DNA of 64,000 nt from Polaromonas sp. (GCA_013298945.1 JAAFJR010000001.1:558001-622000); one strand, 5' to 3'; shown: positions 45,449 through 52,024, counted from the first letter of the stretch. Program-made: numbers and translations. Notes: generated by a model from the sequence alone, not told the origin.

Positions 45449-46123
45449 ATGATCACCGTCCATCACCTGAACAATTCGCGCTCGCAGCGCGTCATTTGGC
45501 TCTTGGAGGAGCTTGGTGTAGACTATGAAATCAAACACTACCAGCGCGATCCTAAGACGATGCTGGCGCCCAAATCGTTGTTGAAAATACATCCGTTGGG
45601 GAAGTCTCCCGTGATTACAGATGGAGACATCACCGTTGCAGAATCAGGGGCGATTATTGAGTATTTGATTGATCGCTACGATGTTGAACGCAAGCTAGTG
45701 CCAGCTGCCGGCACACCAACGCGCCTTCGGTACACCTACTGGTTGCACTTCGCGGAAGGTTCAGCCATGTCGCCGCTCTTGATGAAGCTGGTTTTTAGCC
45801 ACATTGAAAAAGCCCCGATGCCGTTTTTTGCTAAGCCAATTGCCAAGGCCATCTCTAAAAAAACCAAGGAAAGTTTTATTGAGCCGCAAATCAAAGCGCA
45901 TTTGGACTACATCGAATCTGAACTAGAAAAATCCACCTGGTTTGCAGGCGGACGTTTAACGGGTGCAGACATTCAAATGAGCTTTCCGTTAGAGGCCGCT
46001 GCAGCGCGAGGTGGTTTGGATGAGTCTTACCCAAAAATCATGGCGTTTATTAAACGCATCCACGCCAGAGCGAGCTACAAGCGCGCGCTTGAGCGGGGTG
46101 GCGAATACAGTTTGATGAGTTAA
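45449..46123 (+). CDS. Glutathione S-transferase family protein
   Basis: A 224-residue GST: N-terminal thioredoxin fold (ITVHHLNNSRSQRVIWLLEELGVDYEIKHY, with NSRS near the usual catalytic position and cis-Pro in GKSPVITDG, then ESGAIIEYLID) and an all-helical C-terminal domain (GRLTGADIQMSFPLEAA). Probable detoxification or redox role, substrate unknown. Starts 25 bases after glmM and borders the disturbed stretch with a gene remnant. It could serve the glutathione-dependent arsenate reductase nearby, but that is only proximity. Confidence 0.88.
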   Translation: MITVHHLNNSRSQRVIWLLEELGVDYEIKHYQRDPKTMLAPKSLLKIHPLGKSPVITDGDITVAESGAIIEYLIDRYDVERKLVPAAGTPTRLRYTYWLHFAEGSAMSPLLMKLVFSHIEKAPMPFFAKPIAKAISKKTKESFIEPQIKAHLDYIESELEKSTWFAGGRLTGADIQMSFPLEAAAARGGLDESYPKIMAFIKRIHARASYKRALERGGEYSLMS

Positions 46124-46287
46124 CCATAACGTCCATCGCCCGCCAGCGCGGCGCTTGCAAAGTCACGCTGGAGGTGCTGTCTGGCAACCAAAGCACCAAC
46201 CGCCTGTATCAATGCGTGGGTATTGCGGGTTATCAGTTTGACCCGGCTTTGGGCAGATCGCAGTTTTTGCAGAAATGGCTGGGCTGA
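46123..46287 (+). pseudogene. C-terminal remnant of a GNAT acetyltransferase
   Basis: In the frame ending with TGA at 46285-46287 the translation includes RGACKVTLEVLSGNQSTN, then RLYQCVGIAGYQFDPALG and a final QKWLG. This is the pattern of the last third of a GCN5-type N-acetyltransferase (the KxTLEVLxxN strand-helix and the YxxxGF-like YQCVGIAGYQ). No start codon or upstream acetyl-CoA-binding part is present; the frame runs straight out of the end of the GST gene. It is a truncated relic, evidence of a deletion or recombination here. Confidence 0.7.
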
Positions 46288-46299
46288 GTGGAGTAAGTT

Positions 46300-46345
46300 G
46301 CTATATTTAGTGTAGCATTTCAGGTAATAAATATGACGGATAGGG
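46300..46345 (+). repeat. AIK element copy after the GNAT remnant
   Basis: GCTATATTTAGTGTAGC palindrome, then CAGGTAATAAATATG and CGGATAGGG. Intergenic, diverged, 12 bases after the remnant's stop. Confidence 0.65.
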
Positions 46346-46358
46346 GTTGAAATACTGA

Positions 46359-46658
46359 TTAGTCCGCATTATGTGAATCCAGCCACGCCAACAGTGGCGC
46401 CGCCAACGAATTGGCACCGCTGAAACTGCGCCAAAGACCCGCTGCCTCAAGTACGCATCGCTCAGCGACGCCAACATGAAATTGGCCGCGATCCCGCACG
46501 AGCGAGAAGGTGAGCGAACCGCGTGAGAACGTTGCCTCAAAGTTTCCAAACGACCCAGACACTTCGAAATGAGATAGCAGCACGCCACGTGCAGCAAGCT
46601 CGGGAACCAACGAGCCAAGAGCGTCAGCGACCGGTGATGGCAAAGAAATGGTGTGCAC
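46359..46658 (-). CDS. Hypothetical protein (99 aa)
   Basis: A 99-residue frame with GTG start, MHTISLPSPVADALGSLVP. It looks like a folded soluble protein: hydrophobic pattern, SFGNFEATFSRGSLTFSLVRDRGQFHVGV (several predicted strands), then a helical C-terminus. Composition is more GC-rich than the flanks, hinting at separate origin. Fold and length recall small immunity-type proteins, but I do not recognise a family. There is no Shine-Dalgarno before the GTG; instead a 20-codon frame with a good site ends 7 bases upstream, so translation may be coupled. Confidence 0.5.
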   Translation of the reverse strand: MHTISLPSPVADALGSLVPELAARGVLLSHFEVSGSFGNFEATFSRGSLTFSLVRDRGQFHVGVAERCVLEAAGLWRSFSGANSLAAPLLAWLDSHNAD

Positions 46659-46665
46659 GTGAGGC

Positions 46666-46728
46666 CTAACGTAATGAACACCGCAAAACTTGCAACAAAA
46701 TCCAGAGTCTGCGGGATAATCTGCTCAT
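46666..46728 (-). CDS. Possible 20-aa upstream peptide
   Basis: ATG at 46728 with an AGGAG site six bases upstream opens a 20-codon frame, MSRLSRRLWILLQVLRCSLR, whose TAG stop lies 7 bases before the GTG of the 99-residue gene. It is basic and hydrophobic. It may be a leader peptide that couples translation, or the true 5' end of the next gene separated by a frameshift. TATACT on the minus strand near 46788-46783 could be its -10. Confidence 0.35.
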   Translation of the reverse strand: MSRLSRRLWILLQVLRCSLR

Positions 46729-46800
46729 GTGAAACTCCTGACAATGGCTTGTTTATTGGGTTGCGTACGTTAAGTATGCATACAGTATAAGCTAAATTAT

Positions 46801-46848
46801 GCTACATTTATAATAGCTGCGCAGGCAATAAATACGCCGGCTAAAGCC
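46801..46848 (+). repeat. AIK element copy upstream of the arsC end
   Basis: Intergenic copy: GCTACATTTATAATAGC, then CAGGCAATAAATACGCCGGC and TAAAGCC. It keeps the CAATAA form, which would be a stop in the sense frame. Contiguous downstream bases (GATGCCTAAAACGTGATTT) resemble the tail of the trmJ copy, so the element may extend further. Confidence 0.85.
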
Positions 46849-46872
46849 AAAAATGATGCCTAAAACGTGATT

Positions 46873-47325
46873 TCAAATGCTTTTGACAGGTTTGCCAGCT
46901 GAATCCACCACTTGTTCACCATCTTCTTTGTTGAAAGCGCCTTGCTGGGCTTGCGGCAAGATGTCCAGCACGGCTTCTGAAGGGCGGCACAGTCGTGCGC
47001 CCAGCGGGGTAACCACGATGGGGCGGTTCATCAAAATAGGGTGGGCGACCATGGCGTCCATCAGCGCATCGTCGCTCAAAACGGGGTTGTCCAGCTTCAG
47101 TTCATCGTACGGTGTGCCTTTTTGACGCAGTACCTCACGCACGGGGATGGCTAGCTGTGCGACCAACTCAACCAGTTTGTCGCGGCCGGGTGGATGTTTC
47201 AAGTATTCGATGACTTCTGGCTCAACGCCCGAATTGCGAATCAGTGCCAGCACGTTGCGCGACGTGCCGCAGTTGGGGTTGTGGTAGATGGTGATGGATT
47301 TAGGCATTGGTTTTGGTGTTGACAT
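46873..47325 (-). CDS. arsC: Arsenate reductase, glutaredoxin-dependent ArsC
   Basis: Reduces arsenate to arsenite using glutathione and glutaredoxin. 150 residues of the ArsC/Spx thioredoxin-like fold: ITIYHNPNCGTSRNVLALI with the catalytic Cys19, PVREVLRQKGTPYDEL, and HPILMNRPIVVTPLGARLCRP carrying the conserved arginines. Last gene of the leftward arsR-arsC-aqpS-arsC run, 11 bases after the aquaglyceroporin gene. The C-terminal tail (QAQQGAFNKEDGEQVVD) is as in other proteobacterial ArsC. Confidence 0.94.
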   Translation of the reverse strand: MSTPKPMPKSITIYHNPNCGTSRNVLALIRNSGVEPEVIEYLKHPPGRDKLVELVAQLAIPVREVLRQKGTPYDELKLDNPVLSDDALMDAMVAHPILMNRPIVVTPLGARLCRPSEAVLDILPQAQQGAFNKEDGEQVVDSAGKPVKSI

Positions 47326-47336
47326 ATGCTTTGTTT

Positions 47337-48113
47337 TTATTCAAGTGTTTGATTTGAAAGGGTATTTTGGTGATTTAAGCCATTTGCAATGGCTACTCCT
47401 GCAATTGCCCCTAGCGATTGGGCGACGACAAATGCCAGCGCACTTGACGGTGCAATGCCTGCAAAACTGTCGCTGAACATGCGCCCCATGACGGCGGCAG
47501 GGTTGGCAAACGAGGTGCTGGCGGTAAACCAATAGGCTGCGCCTATGTAGCAAGCGACTAGGGTGCTGGCTTTAGCATTTACGCTGGCAGTGCCTGAACG
47601 CAAAATCACGATGATTAAACCGGCTGTTGCCACCGCTTCAGCAATCCATTGACCTTGGCCGCTGCGCACATGTTTGCTCAATTGCAGAACGGGCATGTCA
47701 AACATGGCGTTGGCAAGCCATGCGCCAGCTACAGCGCCGAGTAGCTGAAATGCTATAAATAATATAGCTGTATAGGCAATAAATACGCCGGCTAGAGTGC
47801 TATTTTGATCTTTAATTTGAGGTTTTAGAAGTCTCTTTGAATAATCATCCCATGCAGATACCAAGGTTACCAACGGGTTGAAATGCGCACCGCTGATGGG
47901 GCCTAAAATTTCAATCAGCACGAACAACGCAAAAACGGTGGCAAGGGTGTTGGCAAGCAGTGCTATGCCAACATTGCCCCCACTCAAACGCTCAGCCATG
48001 ATGCCCGAGCCAATGACGGCGCAGAGTAAGGCGGCAGTGCCTATGAATTCAGCGAAAAGTTGTTTTTTGAGATCAACTCTTGGTGTTTCGTTTGGATTTT
48101 CAGTCTTGCTCAT
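47337..48113 (-). CDS. aqpS: Aquaglyceroporin-family channel (AqpS-like)
   Basis: MIP channel of 258 residues. The first pore motif is HFNPLVTL (NPL instead of NPA), the second SFANPAAVMGR. Six hydrophobic helices are visible. In arsenic operons such as that of Sinorhizobium meliloti, an AqpS channel lets arsenite leave down its gradient after ArsC reduction, replacing a pump; the context here is the same. An extra stretch of roughly 15-20 residues (KPQIKDQNSTLAGVFIAYTAI) after the first pore motif, just before FQLLGAVAGAWLA, includes an AIK element. Start overlaps the upstream arsC stop (ATGA). Confidence 0.9.
   Translation of the reverse strand: MSKTENPNETPRVDLKKQLFAEFIGTAALLCAVIGSGIMAERLSGGNVGIALLANTLATVFALFVLIEILGPISGAHFNPLVTLVSAWDDYSKRLLKPQIKDQNSTLAGVFIAYTAILFIAFQLLGAVAGAWLANAMFDMPVLQLSKHVRSGQGQWIAEAVATAGLIIVILRSGTASVNAKASTLVACYIGAAYWFTASTSFANPAAVMGRMFSDSFAGIAPSSALAFVVAQSLGAIAGVAIANGLNHQNTLSNQTLE
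47752..47800 (+). repeat. AIK element copy inside the aquaglyceroporin gene
   Basis: Near-consensus copy: GCTATAAATAATATAGC, TGTATAGGCAATAAATACG, CCGGCTAGAG. The host gene is on the minus strand and reads LAGVFIAYTAILFIA. It lies between the first pore motif and the next membrane helix. Confidence 0.9.
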
Positions 48114-48610
48114 GATTTAGCAAGTTCGCGTGCGCTGGTTTGTAGCATTAGTTTGGTCACACTGGCAGCGGGTAAGCTGACCAATAATTCGAGCCGGCGG
48201 CGGATGGCGTGCAATGTTTGGCGGAAAGCTTCTAGTTTTTCAGCATCTGTACCATCGCTAGCAGAAGGGTCGGCATAACTCCAATGCGCGGTAGCGGGTT
48301 GACCGGGCCAATAGGGGCAGACTTCACCCGCAGCGTTGTCGCACACGGTGATGACCAAATCCATATGTGGTGCATCAGGCAGAGCAAATTCGTACCAGCT
48401 TTTACTGTAGAGCCCGTCGATACTGATGCCCGCTTTTTGCAGCGTTTGTAGCCCCAACGGGTTGGGCTGCTGGTTGTCGCGTGGGCTGCTGCCTGCGGAG
48501 AATCCTTTAAATCTGCCTTGTCCAAGGTGGTTCATTAAGGCTTCGGCCAAAATGCTGCGGGCGGAGTTGTGGGTGCACAAAAATAGAACGTTAATGGTTT
48601 TGTCTTGCAT
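48110..48610 (-). CDS. arsC: Arsenate reductase, low-molecular-weight phosphatase type
   Basis: A second arsenate reductase unrelated to the glutaredoxin type. 166 residues with the phosphatase loop FLCTHNSARS (CX5R; Cys12) and two further cysteines, C90 and C98 (VITVCDNAAGEVCPYWPG), the spacing of the disulfide cascade in thioredoxin-coupled ArsC. HWSYADPSASDG holds the general-acid Asp. The C-terminal 30 residues are longer than in Gram-positive ArsC. Between arsR and aqpS; overlaps the latter by 4 bases. Confidence 0.93.
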   Translation of the reverse strand: MQDKTINVLFLCTHNSARSILAEALMNHLGQGRFKGFSAGSSPRDNQQPNPLGLQTLQKAGISIDGLYSKSWYEFALPDAPHMDLVITVCDNAAGEVCPYWPGQPATAHWSYADPSASDGTDAEKLEAFRQTLHAIRRRLELLVSLPAASVTKLMLQTSARELAKS

Positions 48611-48680
48611 TGCGAATTTTCCTTAAAAGGTTATACAAATCAACGGGTTATTTGCATCTTCATGTGTAGACGAAGTGCGC

Positions 48681-49052
48681 TTAGCAAGTCGTACAAATAG
48701 TTTCAGCATCTGCGACCTCACATGGCAAGCCAGCGCAGCAGTGCTCAGTCAAATACGCCAAAAGCGTGTTCATTTGCTCAAAATTAGCGCGATAAATCAG
48801 GTTGCGGCCTTGGTGTTCCACACTGACCATGTCTGAATAGGCTAATTCTTTGAGATGAAATGACAACGCACTGGCTGCCACATCAAGCTGGGCAGACAGA
48901 ACGCCAGGTGTCAAACCCTTTGGCCCAGCAACAACCAAAGCTCTGAAAACCCGAAGTCTGTGGCTATGTGCCAAAGCCGCCAGTGCTTTGACTGCAAGCT
49001 CTTCGTTGAGGGGGCTAGTTGTTCTTGAAAAATACGATGATTTTATTTCCAT
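48681..49052 (-). CDS. arsR: ArsR-family arsenic-responsive repressor
   Basis: Winged-helix repressor of 123 residues. DNA-binding helix region GVLSAQLDVAASALSFHLKELAYSDMVSVEHQGRNLIY is typical ArsR/SmtB. The metal-sensing cysteines are at the C-terminus (C105, C106, C111, plus C120 and C123), a layout like Acidithiobacillus-type ArsR and unlike the CVC motif in the recognition helix of E. coli ArsR. The ATG coincides with the end of the operator palindrome and the predicted transcription start, so the mRNA may be leaderless. First gene of the arsenic operon. Confidence 0.94.
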   Translation of the reverse strand: MEIKSSYFSRTTSPLNEELAVKALAALAHSHRLRVFRALVVAGPKGLTPGVLSAQLDVAASALSFHLKELAYSDMVSVEHQGRNLIYRANFEQMNTLLAYLTEHCCAGLPCEVADAETICTTC

Positions 49053-49074
49053 AATTCAATTATATTTGAATTAT
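49051..49074 (-). promoter_or_regulatory. ArsR operator and promoter
   Basis: Perfect inverted repeat ATAATTCAA/TTGAATTAT with a six-base centre. On the minus strand it contains TATAAT (49064-49059), so bound repressor would cover the -10. The predicted start of transcription falls on the arsR ATG. TTGCAT at 49090-49085 is a possible -35 with a long 20-base spacer. Confidence 0.7.
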
Positions 49075-49143
49075 TGGAACTTAAATGCAAAAGCATGACG
49101 AATATTTTTGCAATTTTCAATGCATTTTCAAGCGTGCTTTGCA

Positions 49144-49183
49144 TCGTCACAAAACCTACATAAAAGCTTCATAAGCTTGTCAC
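49144..49183 (+). promoter_or_regulatory. Array of four Pho-box half-sites upstream of olsB
   Basis: Seven-base half-sites spaced exactly 11 bases apart: TCGTCAC (49144), CCTACAT (49155), GCTTCAT (49166), TTGTCAC (49177). The first 25 bases match the pstS Pho box region at 20 of 25 positions, including the downstream AAAAGCT. Fits a PhoB tandem site; 46 bases before olsB. Confidence 0.6.
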
Positions 49184-49229
49184 AGCCAAATCGCAAACTG
49201 CATGCACATTCAATAAAAAAGGAAGCTGC

Positions 49230-50087
49230 ATGAGAGAAATTCCAACACCTACGTTTGATCTGTCGCCAATTGCATTACCTAGGCTATCTCGGGGGTTACT
49301 TCATCGACCCATTCAGTCGAGCATCATCCAGCATCAGCAAACTGCTGCAATCAGTGGTCGTAGCAGTATTGAAGTTTCTTGGGCAAAGCATCAAGATGAA
49401 GTAAGAGAGGCGCAGCGCCTACGATTTGACGTGTTTGCAACTGAAATGGGCGCGCGTTTGCAAACGACACTGGCTGGACACGATATTGATGTTTTTGATA
49501 ATTATTGTGAGCATTTATTGGTACGTGACGCAGACACCAAGCGTGTCGTTGGCACTTACCGTGCACTAACACCAGCGCAGGCGAAACGCGTTGGTAGCAC
49601 CTACAGTGACTCAGAATTTGATTTGACGAGATTGCGCGCTTTACGTCCACACATGGTTGAGTTAGGACGCAGTTGCGTTCACATTGATTACAGACAAGGT
49701 GCTGTAATCATGGCGCTATGGGGGGCTTTGGCTGAGTTTATGGAACGCAACCAATTACACACCATGATTGGTTGCGCGAGTATTCCTATGCTGCATAACG
49801 GTATTGTGAGTGGCGACGCGGCAGCGAGTATTTGGCGGCAAGTTAAAGAGAAACATTTAGCACCTTTTGAGCATCAAGTAAGACCGCGCTTGTCGCTACC
49901 GGTGGAGGTGCTAGACGATAGTTTAGACATCGCACCACCTGCATTGATCAAGGGCTATTTACGCTTAGGTGCAAAAGTATTAGGTGCGCCCGCATGGGAC
50001 CCAGATTTCAACACAGCAGATTTGCCAATGATGATGCGAATATCCGATATGCCAGATCGTTATCGCAAGCATTTTTTGGGTGCTTAG
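49230..50087 (+). CDS. olsB: Ornithine N-acyltransferase OlsB-type (GNAT fold)
   Basis: COG3176 acyltransferase of 285 residues; OlsB transfers 3-hydroxyacyl from ACP to ornithine to make lyso-ornithine lipid. Seen: EVREAQRLRFDVFATEMGA, DNYCEHLLVRD, VGTYRAL, VELGRSCVHIDYRQGAVIMALW and the later LPALIKGYLRLGAKVLG-type APPALIKGYLRLGAKVLG block. The N-terminal 45 residues are variable. It heads a run olsB-plcP-agt-sixA and has a Pho-box array upstream, consistent with ornithine lipid formation when phosphate is scarce. The second acylation enzyme OlsA is not in the window, so the lipid product is inferred. Confidence 0.8.
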   Translation: MREIPTPTFDLSPIALPRLSRGLLHRPIQSSIIQHQQTAAISGRSSIEVSWAKHQDEVREAQRLRFDVFATEMGARLQTTLAGHDIDVFDNYCEHLLVRDADTKRVVGTYRALTPAQAKRVGSTYSDSEFDLTRLRALRPHMVELGRSCVHIDYRQGAVIMALWGALAEFMERNQLHTMIGCASIPMLHNGIVSGDAAASIWRQVKEKHLAPFEHQVRPRLSLPVEVLDDSLDIAPPALIKGYLRLGAKVLGAPAWDPDFNTADLPMMMRISDMPDRYRKHFLGA

Positions 50088-50100
50088 TCCTTGGTCACGC

Positions 50101-50997
50101 ATGCGTACTTTTTTTGAATCGGAGCAAGCCTGGATCCAAGGCATCTTTGCGTCTGAATCAAGCCTTAAGTTTGAGGGGCATAAAGATGCAAAATTTCGCG
50201 CTGTTTTTATATCCGACATCCATTTAGGAACCCAAGGCTGCCAAGCTGAGCCATTGTTAAATTTTTTGAAGGCGCACCCTAGCGACTACCTTTATTTAGT
50301 TGGCGACATTATTGATGGTTGGCAGTTGCGTCGTAAGTGGTTTTGGCCGCAGTCGCATAACGACGTGGTGCAAAAAATATTACGCAGTGCTCGAAAGGGT
50401 AGTCGGGTAATATTTGTGCCGGGCAACCATGACGAATTCGCGCGTGGGTTCATCGGGCATCATTTTGGCGGGGTAGAAGTTGTGCAAGATGCTGTTCATG
50501 TGACTGCCAAAGGCGTCAAATTATGGGTTATCCATGGGGACTATTTTGATGGCGTTATTCAATGCGCTAAATGGTTAGCCTATGTGGGTGACAATGCCTA
50601 CGAATTCACGCTTAAACTGAATCGGCATTTGAATCGCTTGCGCGGACATTTTGGATTGCCATATTGGTCATTGTCAGCCTATCTGAAGCACAAAGTTAAA
50701 AAAGCGCTCAATTATGTGACTGATTTCGAGGTTGCAGTCGCGCGTGAAGCGCGGAATCTTGGGCACGATGGCGTTGTGTGTGGGCACATTCACAGAGCAG
50801 AAATGCGGACTATCGACGGCATACTCTATTGCAATGATGGTGATTGGGTGGAAAGCCAAACGGCATTGGTCGAGCACTTAGATGGGCGATTAGAGCTCAT
50901 TCATTGGGCAGTGCAAAGCGCAGTAGCCAATAAAACTAACAAATCGCAATTAGCCAAATTACAATCGGATCAGCATGAAATTAGTTTTAATCACTGA
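50101..50997 (+). CDS. plcP: PlcP-like metallophosphoesterase (phospholipid-degrading)
   Basis: Calcineurin-type phosphoesterase, COG2908, about 298 residues. Metal motifs: FISDIHLGT, LVGDIIDGW, PGNHDEFARG, IHGDYFDG and CGHIHRAEM. The order and the WPQSHNDVVQKILRSARKG and PYWSLSAYLKHKVKKAL blocks match, as I recall them, PlcP, the phospholipase C that strips head groups from phospholipids under phosphate limitation, more than LpxH, with which such genes are usually confused. Neighbours olsB and an Agt-like glycosyltransferase, plus the Pho-box upstream, support this. Start at ATG 50101. Overlaps the next gene by 23 bases. Confidence 0.75.
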   Translation: MRTFFESEQAWIQGIFASESSLKFEGHKDAKFRAVFISDIHLGTQGCQAEPLLNFLKAHPSDYLYLVGDIIDGWQLRRKWFWPQSHNDVVQKILRSARKGSRVIFVPGNHDEFARGFIGHHFGGVEVVQDAVHVTAKGVKLWVIHGDYFDGVIQCAKWLAYVGDNAYEFTLKLNRHLNRLRGHFGLPYWSLSAYLKHKVKKALNYVTDFEVAVAREARNLGHDGVVCGHIHRAEMRTIDGILYCNDGDWVESQTALVEHLDGRLELIHWAVQSAVANKTNKSQLAKLQSDQHEISFNH

Positions 50998-52024
50998 CGC
51001 ATGGCAACCACAGGTCAATGGCGTGGTGACAACACTGGTAGAGCTTGTGCGAGAAATGAAAAAGCTTGGGCATGATGTCGAAGTCATTCATCCTGGTTTG
51101 TTCAATACTCGCCCCTGCCCTGGCTATGCGGGCATTGATTTGGCGATCAGACCAAAAAAAATTCTGTCAAAGCTACTGCATAACAGTCAAGCTGACGCTG
51201 TTCATATAGCGACTGAAGGGCCTTTAGGTTGGGCTGCTCGTGGATATTGTATAAAGCATAAGATAGCTTTTACGACAGCATTTCATACAAAATTTCCCGA
51301 AATTTTGTATGCTGCATTAAAGATTCCTTTAAATTGGGGGTATGCGCTGTTTCGATATTTTCACAAACCGTCTTCAGGTGTGATGGTGCCAACAGAAGGC
51401 GTTTTAGGTATGCTGCAAGCGCGTGGATTTAGCAATCTACGAAAATGGACACATGGCGTCGATACCGACTTGTTTAGTTTTCATGCTCAGCCATATGCTC
51501 ATTTACCACTTGCAAACTTGCCGCGACCTTTGTCTTTGTTTGTTGGGCGTGTTTCGTATGAAAAAAATATTGAATCTTTCCTTAAGTTAAAAATGGCAGG
51601 TACTAAGATTGTTTGTGGTGTAGGGCCGCTGGGACTTAGCTTGAAAGCAAAATATCCAGATGTGACATGGCTTGGACTGCAAGCACGTGAAGAGTTGGCC
51701 AAAGTATATGCGGCGGCTGATGTGTTTGTTTTTCCTAGTAAATCTGAAACTTTTGGACTTGTTTTACTAGAAGCAATGTCTTGCGGAACGCCCGTAGCCG
51801 CTTATCCAGTAGATGGCCCGCTTGAAGTGCTGCGTCAAGGCCATGGAGTAACTAAAGGTGGTGTTTTAGACGCAAATCTGCTGTCTGGCACATATCAAGC
51901 ATTAAAATTATCAAGAAGCGAAGCACGTGCCCGTGCTGTTCAATTTAGTTGGAAAAATGCAGCCAAAATCTTCGAAAGTCATCTGGTAGCTGCCAACTTA
52001 AGCAAGCTTGGCATGAAAGGTTAA
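50975..52024 (+). CDS. GT4-family glycosyltransferase, Agt-like
   Basis: A 349-residue GT-B glycosyltransferase. N-terminal domain begins LVLITDAWQPQVNGVVTTLVEL; C-terminal donor domain shows SLFVGRVSYEKNIE, and the EX7E-type KSETFGLVLLEAMSCGTPVAAYPVDGPLE. Genes next to plcP in phosphate-starvation clusters encode Agt, which glycosylates the diacylglycerol that PlcP releases to give phosphorus-free glycolipids; this is the natural reading here. The sugar (glucose or glucuronic acid) cannot be told. Probably peripheral on the inner membrane. Overlaps plcP and is 5 bases before sixA. Confidence 0.78.
   Translation: MKLVLITDAWQPQVNGVVTTLVELVREMKKLGHDVEVIHPGLFNTRPCPGYAGIDLAIRPKKILSKLLHNSQADAVHIATEGPLGWAARGYCIKHKIAFTTAFHTKFPEILYAALKIPLNWGYALFRYFHKPSSGVMVPTEGVLGMLQARGFSNLRKWTHGVDTDLFSFHAQPYAHLPLANLPRPLSLFVGRVSYEKNIESFLKLKMAGTKIVCGVGPLGLSLKAKYPDVTWLGLQAREELAKVYAAADVFVFPSKSETFGLVLLEAMSCGTPVAAYPVDGPLEVLRQGHGVTKGGVLDANLLSGTYQALKLSRSEARARAVQFSWKNAAKIFESHLVAANLSKLGMKG

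Noticed and set aside
46307-46744. Alternative 145-codon frame overlapping the 99-residue hypothetical gene
   Set aside because: Starts at a TTG without ribosome site, has weak composition, and the overlapping 99-codon frame has a more protein-like pattern. Neither is certain.
46660-46775. Integron-like attC site (GCCTAAC at 46664 and GTTAAGT near 46769)
   Set aside because: The two core-like heptamers are at a plausible distance, but the stretch between is not palindromic and no integrase or cassette array is present.
49230-50087. Annotation of this gene as hemolysin
   Set aside because: COG3176 proteins are sometimes labelled hemolysin-like; the GNAT-type acyltransferase motifs and Pho context favour ornithine-lipid synthesis.
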